A stretch of DNA of 64,000 bases, from contig NZ_CP022222.1 in assembly GCF_009930815.1 (NCBI RefSeq), positions 8,412,501 to 8,476,500 of the forward strand. Reading direction: 5' to 3'. Below the pieces are notes generated by a model that was not told the origin of the DNA, made no database searches, and saw nothing but the letters and a program-made list of their open reading frames with translations. Each line of letters begins with the position of its first letter. The first letter of the stretch is position 1. Both the position numbers and the translations under genes were made by a program. Shown one piece after another: positions 16,497 through 24,589 of this stretch. This stretch comes from Bradyrhizobium sp. CCBAU 051011. Its GTDB lineage: Bacteria; Pseudomonadota; Alphaproteobacteria; Rhizobiales; Xanthobacteraceae.

Positions 16497-16511
16497 TGCG
16501 AACGGCTCCCC

Positions 16512-16751
16512 TCAAAGCACTGTGATTTCTTCTTCAAGACAGCCGACGACCAGCCGCTCGCCATACTCGACGAGATAGATTGGCACGTTCGCTAAGGTAT
16601 GCCTTCCGACCTGCACGATCTCGCCGATCGCTCCGGCGCCGATCAAGAGTCCGTTCGCCGGTGCGTCCGGAAAGGAGCCGTCGTTAATGAGGTCGACCGC
16701 CGCCTTGACGCGCTGGCCCCATTGGTACTTCGGCAGCCTCGGGTCGGTCAC
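16512..16751 (-). CDS. NifZ-domain small protein
   Basis: A 79-residue protein with a NifZ-like SH3-type fold: KYQWGQRVKAAVDLINDGSF, then GEIVQVGRHTL...IYLVEYGERLVVGCLEEE. It resembles the upstream nifZ product and overlaps its stop by ATGA, suggesting duplication within the operon. NifZ helps maturation of P-clusters in MoFe protein. The second copy may assist or regulate NifZ; this is inferred. Confidence 0.75.
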   Translation of the reverse strand: MTDPRLPKYQWGQRVKAAVDLINDGSFPDAPANGLLIGAGAIGEIVQVGRHTLANVPIYLVEYGERLVVGCLEEEITVL

Positions 16752-17068
16752 GGGGCGGCCTCTTCCGGCAACGGCAGGTCCTCAAGCTCCTCGCGCGCCA
16801 CCACCGGCTCGAGCTCCTTGCGCTTCATGCCGACGCGGTTGCCGCTTTCGAGAAATTCGACGCCATAAATGTAGAACTGCTGCAGGAAAGTGCCGATTGA
16901 GACGACGTAACCCACCTCTCCCTTTTTGGCGAGGATCTCGCCAACTTCCTTGCCGGCATAAGTTCCATCATTGCGGATGGCGCGGTTCGCCCGCACCTTT
17001 TCGCCGAAGCTGAAGAAAGGCGGCCCGGTCAGCTCGACATCCTCACTGTCGCGAACGATGTTGCTCAT
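16748..17068 (-). CDS. nifZ: NifZ, MoFe protein P-cluster maturation
   Basis: A 106-residue NifZ. Diagnostic stretch PFFSFGEKVRANRAIRNDGTY followed by GEVGYVVSIGTFLQQFYIYGVEFLESGNRVGMKRKELE. NifZ assists formation of the second P-cluster of NifDK. The start at 17068 has GAGAGGGAC just upstream; an ATG five codons earlier lacks a site. Overlaps the following NifZ-like gene by four bases and lies 11 bp after the LRV gene. Confidence 0.88.
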   Translation of the reverse strand: MSNIVRDSEDVELTGPPFFSFGEKVRANRAIRNDGTYAGKEVGEILAKKGEVGYVVSIGTFLQQFYIYGVEFLESGNRVGMKRKELEPVVAREELEDLPLPEEAAP

Positions 17069-17079
17069 GTCCCTCTCTC

Positions 17080-17838
17080 TCACGGTCGTTCGGGCCGGAT
17101 CGCCACGCGCCCGCGGGCGACTTCCTGCACCATCGAGTCATCGTCCTCGGTCAACTCAGCCAGTTCGGCCGCTCTAATGCGGCTTGCCACCTCATAACGG
17201 ACGCGCCAATCTGGATCGCGACGCAGCACGCTAAGCGAATCCGGAGATAGCCGCCGTGCGATCTCGAGCCGCACGCTCGAATCGTGATCATTGACCATGC
17301 CCAGAAGCCAGTCATAGGGAATGCGGAGCGCAACCACGCGGCGCACCTTGGGCTCGTCATCGTTCATGAGACGCCCAAGCAGCGCCGATGCGATCCGGCT
17401 CGCCACCACCAGGCGAACGTAATAGTCCTGATCCGACATCATTGGCGCCAGCTCCTCGCCTTCCAGCAAGGTCGCAACCCGCATCCTCACATCCCGATGC
17501 GGGTCGCTGCGTAGCCGCAGCACAAAGCGCTTGGGAAGTCGGCGCACCGCGTTCCAGCGCACGGTTTCCTCGGCGTCCTCGAGCAGCATCGGCAGTAGGA
17601 ACAGGTTGGCGTGTCTGGCCGCGATCGCGCGCACCTCGAAATGCGGATGTGTGATGTAAGCGTCGGCTAGCTGCGGATTCCAGTTGAAGAAGCGGTCTAT
17701 GCGCTGGGCATAACGGTCGTTGACGCAGGCTTGCGTCAAGCAGCAGCCGCCAGTGGCCCTGAGCCCGAGATGCCTGCAGGTGCCGCAGTCGATCTCATTG
17801 CCGAGCCAGTCGCGGGCCTCATCGATGTCATCGATCAT
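17080..17838 (-). CDS. Leucine-rich repeat variant (LRV) Fe-S protein
   Basis: A 252-residue protein with an N-terminal cysteine cluster (CGTCRHLGLRATGGCCLTQAC, residues about 18-38) that in the Azotobacter LRV protein binds a [4Fe-4S] cluster, then about nine LRV repeats of 23-26 residues (HPHFEVRAIAARH, DPHRDVRMRVAT, DDEPKVRRVVALRI, DHDSSVRLEIARRL, DPDWRVRYEVASRI). Found in nif regions; function unknown, proposed protein-binding scaffold. Start overlaps the 3' end of the TPR gene in a different frame. Confidence 0.88.
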   Translation of the reverse strand: MIDDIDEARDWLGNEIDCGTCRHLGLRATGGCCLTQACVNDRYAQRIDRFFNWNPQLADAYITHPHFEVRAIAARHANLFLLPMLLEDAEETVRWNAVRRLPKRFVLRLRSDPHRDVRMRVATLLEGEELAPMMSDQDYYVRLVVASRIASALLGRLMNDDEPKVRRVVALRIPYDWLLGMVNDHDSSVRLEIARRLSPDSLSVLRRDPDWRVRYEVASRIRAAELAELTEDDDSMVQEVARGRVAIRPERP

Positions 17839-18365
17839 CGTCTTGTCCTATCCGCTCAACCACGTCTAGGAGTACCTTGGCGCCGATTTTGTCGGTCGGG
17901 TCGAGCTCTACGAGCTTGCTGGGCGGCCGCGTGCCCTTCATTAAGATTGCCGAGCCGCATCTGCAGGTAGGCGTAGGCTTTCAGTGAAAATAAATAGAAG
18001 CGCGGCAAGCTGTTCTCATAGCAATCGAAAGCAGCATCGGTCGCGCTGACCTGCCGCCAGTCGTCTGAGAGACCGTTTTCACGCGCTGCCTTAGAAATGC
18101 AGAGCTTTGCGAGCTCCAACGCCTCGGCCAAGCGAGCCTTGTTGAAATAAAAGCGATAGAGTCCGATCAGGACGGCGGCGTGTCCCGGCGCTAGCGCCTG
18201 CGCTTCGTGCAGGTGTTTTTCCGCGATCTCGTCTAGGTGGTAGGTCTGCCCGGCCTGCCACAGATGATCCTCCGCTTTGCGCGGCAGGCCGTTTCCGAGT
18301 AGCGTGTGCGCGGTGAGCGCCCCCTTCCTCTCGAACAGCGGATTGCCTGTCCCATCGAGGTTCAT
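17828..18365 (-). pseudogene. TPR-like nif-operon protein with a frameshift
   Basis: The first 140 or so residues (from ATG 18365) are helical and TPR-like: HLDEIAEKHLHEAQALAPGH, VLIGLYRFYFNKARLAEALEL, FYLFSLKAYAYLQMRLGNLNEG. Near 17925 the sense switches frame: KLVELDPTDKIGAKVLLDVVERIG then reads to a stop at 17828 inside the LRV gene start. In the uninterrupted frame the end is non-protein-like (Arg/Gln-rich). One base too many in GCGGCCGCCCAGCAAG explains it. Either a true mutation or a read error; the neighbours are intact. Confidence 0.7.
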
Positions 18366-18703
18366 CGGCAGCTTTCCTCTTCGAACGGGCAGCCTTTGCG
18401 GTGCTGCTGGAGCAGCACACCCAATCCTGGGAAGATCAGCTCGGTCTTAGCAGCGGTGTCGGTCAGATCGGTCGCGAGACGACCAGCATTGGCTGGTTCT
18501 CGGCATGGAGAAGCAACTTCAGGCTGTTGCGGGTCGAGTCCTTGCTGAACGGGCCGCGGTGCCGGGGCAAGACCTATATCGCCGGTACAGTCCTGGCAAC
18601 CATCTGCCGTGATGGCGAGCCGGACGCTGGCGCCAGCGGTACAATCGGCGCGCAGCACGAAACTCGTGAGTTTTTCAGTGGTGGCCCCCAGCGTGAAAGT
18701 CAT
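18362..18703 (-). CDS. A-type (HesB/IscA)-like small protein, divergent
   Basis: A 113-residue frame. The first 45 residues (TFTLGATTEKLTSFVLRADC...SVRLAITADGCQDCTGDI) resemble the N-terminal half of A-type Fe-S carriers, with the first cysteine in DGCQDC. The middle (Pro/Gln-rich) does not match, and the end (GVLLQQHRKGCPFEEESC) carries two more cysteines. A second frameshift pair in the middle is possible. Start chosen at 18703 (AAGAGG upstream); stop overlaps the TPR gene start. Function, if any, would be cluster transfer; moderate doubt. Confidence 0.45.
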   Translation of the reverse strand: MTFTLGATTEKLTSFVLRADCTAGASVRLAITADGCQDCTGDIGLAPAPRPVQQGLDPQQPEVASPCREPANAGRLATDLTDTAAKTELIFPGLGVLLQQHRKGCPFEEESCR

Positions 18704-18717
18704 AGGCTCGAGCCTCT

Positions 18718-18942
18718 TTACGCCGGTGCCTGGTAGCGCGGCAATGAGGTGTCGACGACGCATGTATTATCGACCGGGCACACCGCGACGCATTGCGGCT
18801 CGTCGAAATGGCCGATGCATTCGGTGCATTTCTTCGGGTCGATGACGAACGCCCCGCCTTTCTCCGAGATAGCGACATTCGGACATTCCGGCTCGCAAGC
18901 CGAGCAGCTCGTGCATTGCGAGGCAATGATCTTGAACGGCAT
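18718..18942 (-). CDS. fdxN: FdxN-type 2[4Fe-4S] ferredoxin
   Basis: A 74-residue bacterial ferredoxin with two cluster motifs: C10-x2-C13-x2-C16-x3-C20 ([15 protein letters not shown]) and C39-x2-C42-x8-C51-x3-C55 (KKCTECIGH...PQCVAVCPV), the long second spacing typical of nif-associated FdxN. In Sinorhizobium FdxN is needed for nitrogen fixation and donates electrons to nitrogenase components or NifB. Ten bp after nifB, therefore cotranscribed from the nifB promoter. Confidence 0.9.
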   Translation of the reverse strand: MPFKIIASQCTSCSACEPECPNVAISEKGGAFVIDPKKCTECIGHFDEPQCVAVCPVDNTCVVDTSLPRYQAPA

Positions 18943-18952
18943 GACGTCTCCC

Positions 18953-20515
18953 TTAAGCAGCCGAAATCATCGCGCCCTGCCGGATCGCCGCCTCGCCCTT
19001 CTCGACATGCTGGATCTCGCCGCTTTGCACCTTCTCGAGATATGACTTGAACCAAGCGATCGCTGATTTTTCGATGAACTCATAGGCGTAGTGTTCGACT
19101 GGCTCGATTCCGGCCTTCAACAGATTGCTTTTCGGACAGCCGCCGATCTTGGCCACAAACACCGCATGGCAGTCGTTGATGGCGCGGATGATGATGGAAA
19201 GGCTCTCCTCCTGGCCATAACCGCCTCGGCAATAATGATCGACCCGGCGATGGCCAACGAATTTGGCACCCGTAGTGGAGAGTTCGTATACTTGGAACTC
19301 CTTGGCGTGCCCAAAATGCTCGTTGATGAGGCCTGAGCCCCTCGTCGCCACAGCAACCAGGAGCTTGATGCCGCTCATCTCGCTGGCGAGCTCGGCGAGC
19401 TCCTCTTGCTCGGCAGCAACCTTGGCGGCGCGCTTCTCCTCGACCTTGGCCTGATAGGCCTTGCGCATCTCCAGATCATAATTGACATCCATGGCCATAA
19501 TCTTCTCGGTAGTGAACTCCGCACCTCGGTCCTCGCCGAGCAGGCCAACAGCGTCGGCGCGGCACTGCCGGCAGTGCCGCATCATGTTCGTCTCGCCTTC
19601 GCAGACATCCTGCAGCGCCTTCAATTCTCGCGAGATCGGACCCCGCTGGCCGTTGAGACCAAATACGGTGCCGTGCTCGGGCGCGGAGATCAGCGGCATG
19701 ATGTTGTGTAGGAACGCGCCGCGCGATTTGATCGCCTTATTGACCTCGACGAGATGCTGGTCGTTGATGCCCGGGATCATCACCGAATTGATCTTGCAGA
19801 GAATACCCCGCTTGGTCAGCATCTCGAGGCCTTGCAGCTGGCGCTCATTGATGATCGTTGCGGCTTCGAGGCCCGTGTAGCGCTTGTGATTGTAGAAAAT
19901 CCAAGGATAGATTTTGGTGCCGATTTCAGGGTCGACCATGTTGATGGTGATGGTGACGTGGTCGATCTTGAGGCTGGCGATCCTATCGACATGGTCGGGC
20001 AGCATGAGGCCGTTGGTCGACAGGCACAGCTTGATGTCGGGAGCGGCTTTGGCCACCAGCTCGAAGGTCTTGAATGTCCTTTTCGGATTGGCCAGGGGAT
20101 CGCCGGGTCCTGCGATGCCGAGCACCGTCATCTGTGGGATGGTGGAGGCGACCGCCAGCACCTTTTTCGCCGCCTGCTCCGGCGTTAGTTTTTCGCTCAC
20201 CACGCCCGGGCGCGATTCATTAGCGCAATCATATTTCCGATTGCAGTAATTGCATTGCATGTTGCAGGCAGGCGCGACTGCAACATGCATGCGGGCGTAG
20301 TGATGATGCGCTTCCTCGCTGTAGCAGGGATGGTTCTTGACCTTCTCCCAGATCTCGGTCGGCAGCTTAGCCTGGCTGGCTTGCGAGCCGCAGCTCGCCT
20401 TGCCGCTGGCGCCGGACGTGCCGCAGCCCTTGTGCTCGGCGATCACCTGCCTGATCTCGCCGATCTCGACGGCGCTTGCTGCCGCGCTTGCTTCGTCCAG
20501 CGCTGATACGTCCAT
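18953..20515 (-). CDS. nifB: NifB, FeMo-cofactor core synthesis
   Basis: A 520-residue radical SAM protein that makes NifB-co ([8Fe-9S-C]) from [4Fe-4S] units. The SAM motif is C84-x3-C88-x2-C91 ([10 protein letters not shown]); later family motifs include [12 protein letters not shown] and [10 protein letters not shown]. The C-terminal third (from about 390) is the NifX-like domain ([23 protein letters not shown]...[10 protein letters not shown]). Start at 20515 has GGGGAGAATCGAAGG upstream. First gene of a long operon with fdxN and nifZ, driven by the sigma-54 promoter at 20557-20572. Confidence 0.97.
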   Translation of the reverse strand: MDVSALDEASAAASAVEIGEIRQVIAEHKGCGTSGASGKASCGSQASQAKLPTEIWEKVKNHPCYSEEAHHHYARMHVAVAPACNMQCNYCNRKYDCANESRPGVVSEKLTPEQAAKKVLAVASTIPQMTVLGIAGPGDPLANPKRTFKTFELVAKAAPDIKLCLSTNGLMLPDHVDRIASLKIDHVTITINMVDPEIGTKIYPWIFYNHKRYTGLEAATIINERQLQGLEMLTKRGILCKINSVMIPGINDQHLVEVNKAIKSRGAFLHNIMPLISAPEHGTVFGLNGQRGPISRELKALQDVCEGETNMMRHCRQCRADAVGLLGEDRGAEFTTEKIMAMDVNYDLEMRKAYQAKVEEKRAAKVAAEQEELAELASEMSGIKLLVAVATRGSGLINEHFGHAKEFQVYELSTTGAKFVGHRRVDHYCRGGYGQEESLSIIIRAINDCHAVFVAKIGGCPKSNLLKAGIEPVEHYAYEFIEKSAIAWFKSYLEKVQSGEIQHVEKGEAAIRQGAMISAA

Positions 20516-20556
20516 CCTTCGATTCTCCCCTGCAGGCGGAAACTAAAAAGACGATT

Positions 20557-20572
20557 TGCAACTCGCGTGCCA
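20557..20572 (-). promoter_or_regulatory. Sigma-54 (-24/-12) promoter of nifB
   Basis: On the minus strand TGGCACG-CGAG-TTGCA, a perfect match to the TGGCACG-N4-TTGC consensus, 42 bp upstream of the nifB ATG. A NifA site lies about 96 bp further upstream. Confidence 0.92.
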
Positions 20573-20667
20573 TGGCCAGGAATGGCGAGGAATTTTGATC
20601 TAAGCCAAAAGTGAGCCGCCTGCCGCGGTAGGCCGTGGAAGCAAAGCCGTCTGCACGAGATTAGAAA

Positions 20668-20683
20668 TGTTCAAAGCGTGACA
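20668..20683. promoter_or_regulatory. NifA upstream activator sequence for nifB
   Basis: TGT-TCAAAGCGTG-ACA, exact TGT-N10-ACA, at the right distance (about 100 bp) from the -24 element at 20572. Confidence 0.85.
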
Positions 20684-20788
20684 AGGCGTCTCGATCCTGA
20701 CAGTGAGCGCAGTCAACCCTAGCCGCGAAATGCAGGATAACTTACGTGCGCCGGCAAGCGAGCAACATCGCCCCATATGCAAGGTCTG

Positions 20789-21652
20789 TCAGGCAGCGAG
20801 CAGGATCGCGGTCGCGCGCGGGAGCGGGATCGCAAGCGGCGTCAGCCCCTGTTCGACCAGGAAGCGCAGCTCATTCCTGGACAGCACACCCGGCTCCACG
20901 ATGGCGTAATGAACACCGCTCGAGCGCTTGATGAGCTGCCGCGCATAGGTTCGCAGCAGCTGATCGTTGAAGCGGCAACCGATGAAGAGAAAGCATCGGC
21001 CACTGCGCCGCTCTTTCACCACATCGGGGATCGGCGTCTGAATGTCGATCTCGGTCAGCACCTCGACATAGTCAGCGTCCGAGATCAGGAAGTTCCTCGC
21101 AGGCAGTACGCCGCCGTGCGGCTTGTAGAGGACAGTGGTCCAGCTCTGCGCCGCAGCACGATCGACCTCTCTGCTCTCCGCATTATAGAAGCGATACCAG
21201 CGCTCCTCGCAGATGCCGGCGCGGGTGATGCCCTGCACCTCACCCCATCCCTCGCGCTTGCAAAGCGCCGTATGCATCGCGCTATCATACCAGGCATCGA
21301 CGATGAGAGGCAGGGACAGCGCGGCGAGATGATGATGCAGTGGCGTCGGCTCGACCGGTGCAGCAAAGGCCTGCACCATCAATGCGGTCACGGTAGAACG
21401 ATGCTTGTTGCTCTCGATATGCTGCGCCGACGCCCAGACATTGCACTTGGCCCGGCGCGGCAGAGCGACCTTGGTGGCAAAGAAGGCAGCCAAGGTCTCC
21501 GGAGTCATCGGCGCATCCGGTTTGGACAAATCGGCCAGGCCAGGTCCGAGATAGGGAACAATGCTGCCGGAACGCAGCCGGTTCGCCACGTCAGTGAGAA
21601 TCGCCTCCGCATCGGCCGCGTTAACAAAGTCGATTTGCGGGACCGTCTTCAT
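20789..21652 (-). CDS. SIR2-like protein of the nifS operon
   Basis: A 287-residue protein with a SIR2-like NAD-binding N-terminus (GSIVPYLGPGLADL, where SIR2 proteins have the GAGxS loop), a PTPLHHHLAALSLPLIVDAWYD segment and VLYKPHGGVLPARNFLIS followed by RRSGRCFLFIGCRFND, like the SIR2-type domains of bacterial nucleotide-handling proteins. It starts in a TGATG junction with nifT. Role in nitrogen fixation unknown; could be an NADase or ADP-ribosyl enzyme by analogy. The family is known near nifT in rhizobia but uncharacterised as far as I know. Confidence 0.7.
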   Translation of the reverse strand: MKTVPQIDFVNAADAEAILTDVANRLRSGSIVPYLGPGLADLSKPDAPMTPETLAAFFATKVALPRRAKCNVWASAQHIESNKHRSTVTALMVQAFAAPVEPTPLHHHLAALSLPLIVDAWYDSAMHTALCKREGWGEVQGITRAGICEERWYRFYNAESREVDRAAAQSWTTVLYKPHGGVLPARNFLISDADYVEVLTEIDIQTPIPDVVKERRSGRCFLFIGCRFNDQLLRTYARQLIKRSSGVHYAIVEPGVLSRNELRFLVEQGLTPLAIPLPRATAILLAA

Positions 21653-21873
21653 CACTCGTCCGCGCCCTCGCCACGCTTCCTGGCATTGACCGTGATCGGG
21701 AGCGGCGTATCGCTGGCCATCTCGGGCAGATCGAGCACCCAGCCATTGGCTATTTTGATCCAGCCGCCCCACAACATCTCGTGCTCCGATTCAACGATCG
21801 GCTCCTCGAGATCTTTTTTCGGCACGTAAATCGACAGGCCCGCCTCCGGAGAGCGGCGAATCATGATTTTCAT
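21652..21873 (-). CDS. nifT: NifT/FixU
   Basis: A 73-residue NifT: MKIMIRRSPEAGLSIYVPKKDLEE followed by WGGWIKIANGWVLDLP, the typical conserved pattern. Small protein of unclear function, dispensable in most tested diazotrophs. It begins 17 bp after nifS and its stop overlaps the start of the SIR2-like gene. Confidence 0.92.
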   Translation of the reverse strand: MKIMIRRSPEAGLSIYVPKKDLEEPIVESEHEMLWGGWIKIANGWVLDLPEMASDTPLPITVNARKRGEGADE

Positions 21874-21889
21874 CAGATCAACTCGTGTA

Positions 21890-23062
21890 TCAGGGCGAAT
21901 TGCTGGCGTGATTGGGATGCTCTCGAGACATGGTGCGCAGGTGAGCCACGATGCCGGACATTATTAGGACGACCTGATCGACTTCTTCGACGGTGGTTTC
22001 ACGCGACAAGGAAAAGCGCACCGCGCCGCGCAGGCTCCTCGCAGGCACGTTCATGGCGCGCAGCACATGAGACGGCTTCATTGAGCACGAGCTGCAAGCT
22101 GATCCCTGCGAAGCGGCAATGCCCGCGCGCTTGAGATGATGGACGATTGCTTCGCCTTCGAGATCTTCGAAGGCGATGTTAACCGTATTCGGCAGCCGAT
22201 TGCCGACATCGCCGAGCGCCATGCAGTGGCAGTTGTGCAAAATCGCCTGCTCCAGGCGATCGCGCAACGCACCAATTCGAACGCGCTCCGGCTCGAGCCG
22301 CTCGGCCGCAAGCTCTGCAGCTTTTCCAAGACCAATGATGCCCGGGATGTTCTCGGTTCCCCCGCGTCGTCGTCGTTCCTGTGCGCCGCCCCAGATCAGC
22401 GGCCTGAATTTCGTGCCTTTGCGTAAATAGAGCGCCCCGATCCCTTTGGGGCCATGCAGCTTATGTGCCGACAGCGACAGCATGTCGATAGCACTGTCTT
22501 TCAAGTCGATGGGCTCCCTGCCTACGGCCTGTACTGCATCAGTGTGAAACAACGCGCCCGCCGCACGCGCCAACCCAGCCAGAAACTCCACCGGGAAAAT
22601 CGTACCGGTCTCGTTGTTGGCCCACATAACCGACACGATCGCCGTGCGTGGTCCAAGCGCCCAGCGAAAGGCCTCGACGTCAAGTCGTCCGCGCGAATCC
22701 ACCGGGATCACGTGCGTCTTGATGCCCCTTGTCGCCAATTGCTCCACCATAGCTAGAATGGCGGAATGCTCGACGGAAGTGGTGACGATCTCGTCGCGCC
22801 CTTCCTGGGTCGCAAGCGCAGAAAGGATGGCGGTATTGTTGGACTCGGTCCCGCCGGAGGTGAAGACGATCTCATGATCGTGGGCGGCTCCCAGCAAATC
22901 CTGCAGGCTGCGGCGCGCCTTCCCCACCGCGCCCGCGACCTCGCTGCCGAAGACATGGCTGGACGAGGCATTACCGAACCGCTCTGTGAAGAACGGTAGC
23001 ATGGCTTGCAAGACACACGGATCTGTCCGTGTGGTCGCATTGTTATCGAGATAGATCGGCAC
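21890..23062 (-). CDS. nifS: NifS cysteine desulfurase
   Basis: A 390-residue PLP enzyme releasing sulfur from cysteine for nitrogenase Fe-S clusters. Starts with PIYLDNNATT; the PLP lysine is in SLSAHKLHGPKG and the catalytic cysteine in the GSACSSCSMKPSHVL loop (IscS/NifS class). I place the start at GTG 23062, with GAGG six bases upstream; alternatives are GTG 23068 and TTG 23077, the last overlapping the upstream stop. Frame upstream to 23248 is a shadow of the nifU-like gene. Confidence 0.92.
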   Translation of the reverse strand: MPIYLDNNATTRTDPCVLQAMLPFFTERFGNASSSHVFGSEVAGAVGKARRSLQDLLGAAHDHEIVFTSGGTESNNTAILSALATQEGRDEIVTTSVEHSAILAMVEQLATRGIKTHVIPVDSRGRLDVEAFRWALGPRTAIVSVMWANNETGTIFPVEFLAGLARAAGALFHTDAVQAVGREPIDLKDSAIDMLSLSAHKLHGPKGIGALYLRKGTKFRPLIWGGAQERRRRGGTENIPGIIGLGKAAELAAERLEPERVRIGALRDRLEQAILHNCHCMALGDVGNRLPNTVNIAFEDLEGEAIVHHLKRAGIAASQGSACSSCSMKPSHVLRAMNVPARSLRGAVRFSLSRETTVEEVDQVVLIMSGIVAHLRTMSREHPNHASNSP

Positions 23063-23073
23063 AAACACCTCGT

Positions 23074-23364
23074 TCAATGCCGCGTATTGCCGACGCCGGC
23101 GACCGGGATCAGGCGAACGAATTCGCCGAGCCTTTCGATCAGCCGCGCCTGAATGCTTTCTAGCGTCACGCTTGAAAGCTTGCAGAATGCGCAGGCACCA
23201 GTCAGCTTGACCATGATCTTGCTGCCCTCGGTCCGGACCAGCTGACAATCGCCGCCGTCGCGTTGCAGATTGGGCCGGATCTCCTCGATCACAGCGCGAA
23301 TGAGTTGCTCCCGATCGCTCTCAATGATCGGCGCTTGCTTTAGTTGTTCTGGTTCCACCAGCAT
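23074..23364 (-). CDS. NifU C-terminal (Nfu) domain scaffold
   Basis: A 96-residue Nfu-type protein: IRAVIEEIRPNLQRDGGDCQ then MVKLTGACAFCKLSSVTL, where the C-x2-C pair coordinates a bridging [4Fe-4S] cluster in a dimer. It corresponds to the last domain of full-length NifU; the IscU-like and central [2Fe-2S] domains are absent. Placed between iscN and nifS, 16 bp after iscN, so all three make and pass clusters for nitrogenase. Confidence 0.88.
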   Translation of the reverse strand: MLVEPEQLKQAPIIESDREQLIRAVIEEIRPNLQRDGGDCQLVRTEGSKIMVKLTGACAFCKLSSVTLESIQARLIERLGEFVRLIPVAGVGNTRH

Positions 23365-23380
23365 GCTTCGATTTCTCTTT

Positions 23381-23704
23381 TCATCTACTGAAGGATTTTC
23401 CGCAGGCGCAGCTCGAGCTGGCGTTTGGGTTGTCGAAGGTGAAGCCCGATCCCTCCAGCGCCACCACGAAATCGATCATCGTGCCGGCGAGGTGCTCGTG
23501 GCTCTTATTGTCGACAAACACCTTGATCCCGTCGCGCTCAATGACGGTGTCGTCGGACTTTGCCTCGTCGGCAAAACCCATCTTGTATTTGAATCCGTCG
23601 CAGCCGCCGGTCTCGACCATGATGCGCAGGCCGCTCGTCGGCTGCGCCGAAGCCGAGATCGCGCTCTTGAGCGCATTCACTGCGCTATTCGTCAGATTGA
23701 TCAT
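23381..23704 (-). CDS. iscN: IscN, A-type Fe-S carrier
   Basis: A 107-residue A-type (IscA/HesB) protein with all three ligand cysteines: ETGGCDGFKY and the C-terminal SSSCACGKSF. It carries or inserts Fe-S clusters; the rhizobial gene next to nifU/nifS is called iscN. First gene of the operon iscN-nfu-nifS-nifT-SIR2, with a sigma-54 promoter 38 bp upstream. An in-frame ATG at 23713 is the alternative start. Confidence 0.9.
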   Translation of the reverse strand: MINLTNSAVNALKSAISASAQPTSGLRIMVETGGCDGFKYKMGFADEAKSDDTVIERDGIKVFVDNKSHEHLAGTMIDFVVALEGSGFTFDNPNASSSCACGKSFSR

Positions 23705-23741
23705 GGCACCCATATTTTCCCAACTCGTTTGCATGAGAATT

Positions 23742-23757
23742 GGCAAGTCGCATGCCA
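23742..23757 (-). promoter_or_regulatory. Sigma-54 promoter of the iscN-nifS operon
   Basis: Minus strand TGGCATG-CGAC-TTGCC: GG and GC exactly ten bases apart and only one deviation from TGGCACG. Begins 53 bp upstream of the iscN ATG. Confidence 0.85.
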
Positions 23758-23819
23758 GCGCGCACGAGCCTGACAATGCTTACTTTTTTCAAAATCGCGC
23801 CTGTTGGCTTTGCGACGCG

Positions 23820-23835
23820 TGTCGGATTGCTGACA
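23820..23835. promoter_or_regulatory. NifA upstream activator sequence between divergent genes
   Basis: TGT-CGGATTGCTG-ACA, exact TGT-N10-ACA, 63 bp upstream of the iscN -24 element and 75 bp before a weaker GG-N10-GC at 23911-23924 facing the other way, so one NifA site may serve both operons. Confidence 0.7.
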
Positions 23836-23983
23836 AAGGTTTTCGAGGTATCGCGGAAGCTTTTGGGCGTCTTCTTTATGGATTAGCCGATGAAGCGTTA
23901 CGAACGCGACGGCAAACAATTTGCATTGCGTCTTCTGCCGCCGGAGTGTCCGGCGATTGTCTTGGATCGAGGGATGATTTTTT

Positions 23984-24574
23984 ATGACTGCAATCGAGAA
24001 CACCGCGCTAGGCCGGTTGGAGAACGAGGGACGCCTGCTCAATGCCATATTCAAGGGCGGGACCACCAAGCAGGGCCGGTTCGGCTTTCGCGGCGATATC
24101 GCCCTAAAATTCCAGGCCCAGGTCGCCGACGAGAAGCGGCCGCCCCACTATTCGATCGAGCAGGTACTGACGGTCGTGCAGGAGGGCGAACGCAGCATTT
24201 CGGTGCTTGCCGGCTATCTGCACTGCTTCGCTTATCTTGCTGATGTCGCAAATGTTCTTGACGGCGCGCTAAGTCCTGATGGCAGCTACTTCATGTTTTG
24301 CAACAACATAGACCTGTTGGCGAAATATCGAATCAAGCTCCGCGGTATCACCTTCAACGTGCTGCCGTGCGATGAATCCACCGTTTGGAAGGAAATGATG
24401 GACCTGGTCGGGGTCGACAAAAATGACATTAAGAAGCTCGACGCGCCCGGCAAGCTCGACTACCTGCTCGACGCAAGCAAGGGTGTCGATGCGTCCTATG
24501 ATGAAATCTCTTACGAAGACGGCCTGAAGAGGATGGAACCAGTAAGAAACCGTAACGAGAACCGGCCGGTCTGA
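23984..24574 (+). CDS. Conserved unknown protein, divergent from iscN
   Basis: A 196-residue cytoplasmic protein with a basic/glycine N-terminal segment (LNAIFKGGTTKQGRFGFRGDI) and a mixed C-terminal half (YRIKLRGITFNVLPCDESTVWKEMMDLVGVDKNDIKKLDAPGKLDYLLD), one or two cysteines. No signal or membrane segment. Start at 23984 has GAGGG with a long A/T spacer. Weak sigma-54-like GG-N10-GC lies 60-70 bp upstream. Its place beside iscN suggests NifA control and a role in nitrogen fixation, but I know no function. Confidence 0.7.
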   Translation: MTAIENTALGRLENEGRLLNAIFKGGTTKQGRFGFRGDIALKFQAQVADEKRPPHYSIEQVLTVVQEGERSISVLAGYLHCFAYLADVANVLDGALSPDGSYFMFCNNIDLLAKYRIKLRGITFNVLPCDESTVWKEMMDLVGVDKNDIKKLDAPGKLDYLLDASKGVDASYDEISYEDGLKRMEPVRNRNENRPV

Positions 24575-24589
24575 GCACCGGCTTCAACT

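Noticed and set aside
20777..21829. 350-residue plus-strand frame
   Set aside because: Lies opposite the SIR2-like gene and nifT, which have start signals and operon context; the frame is a shadow.
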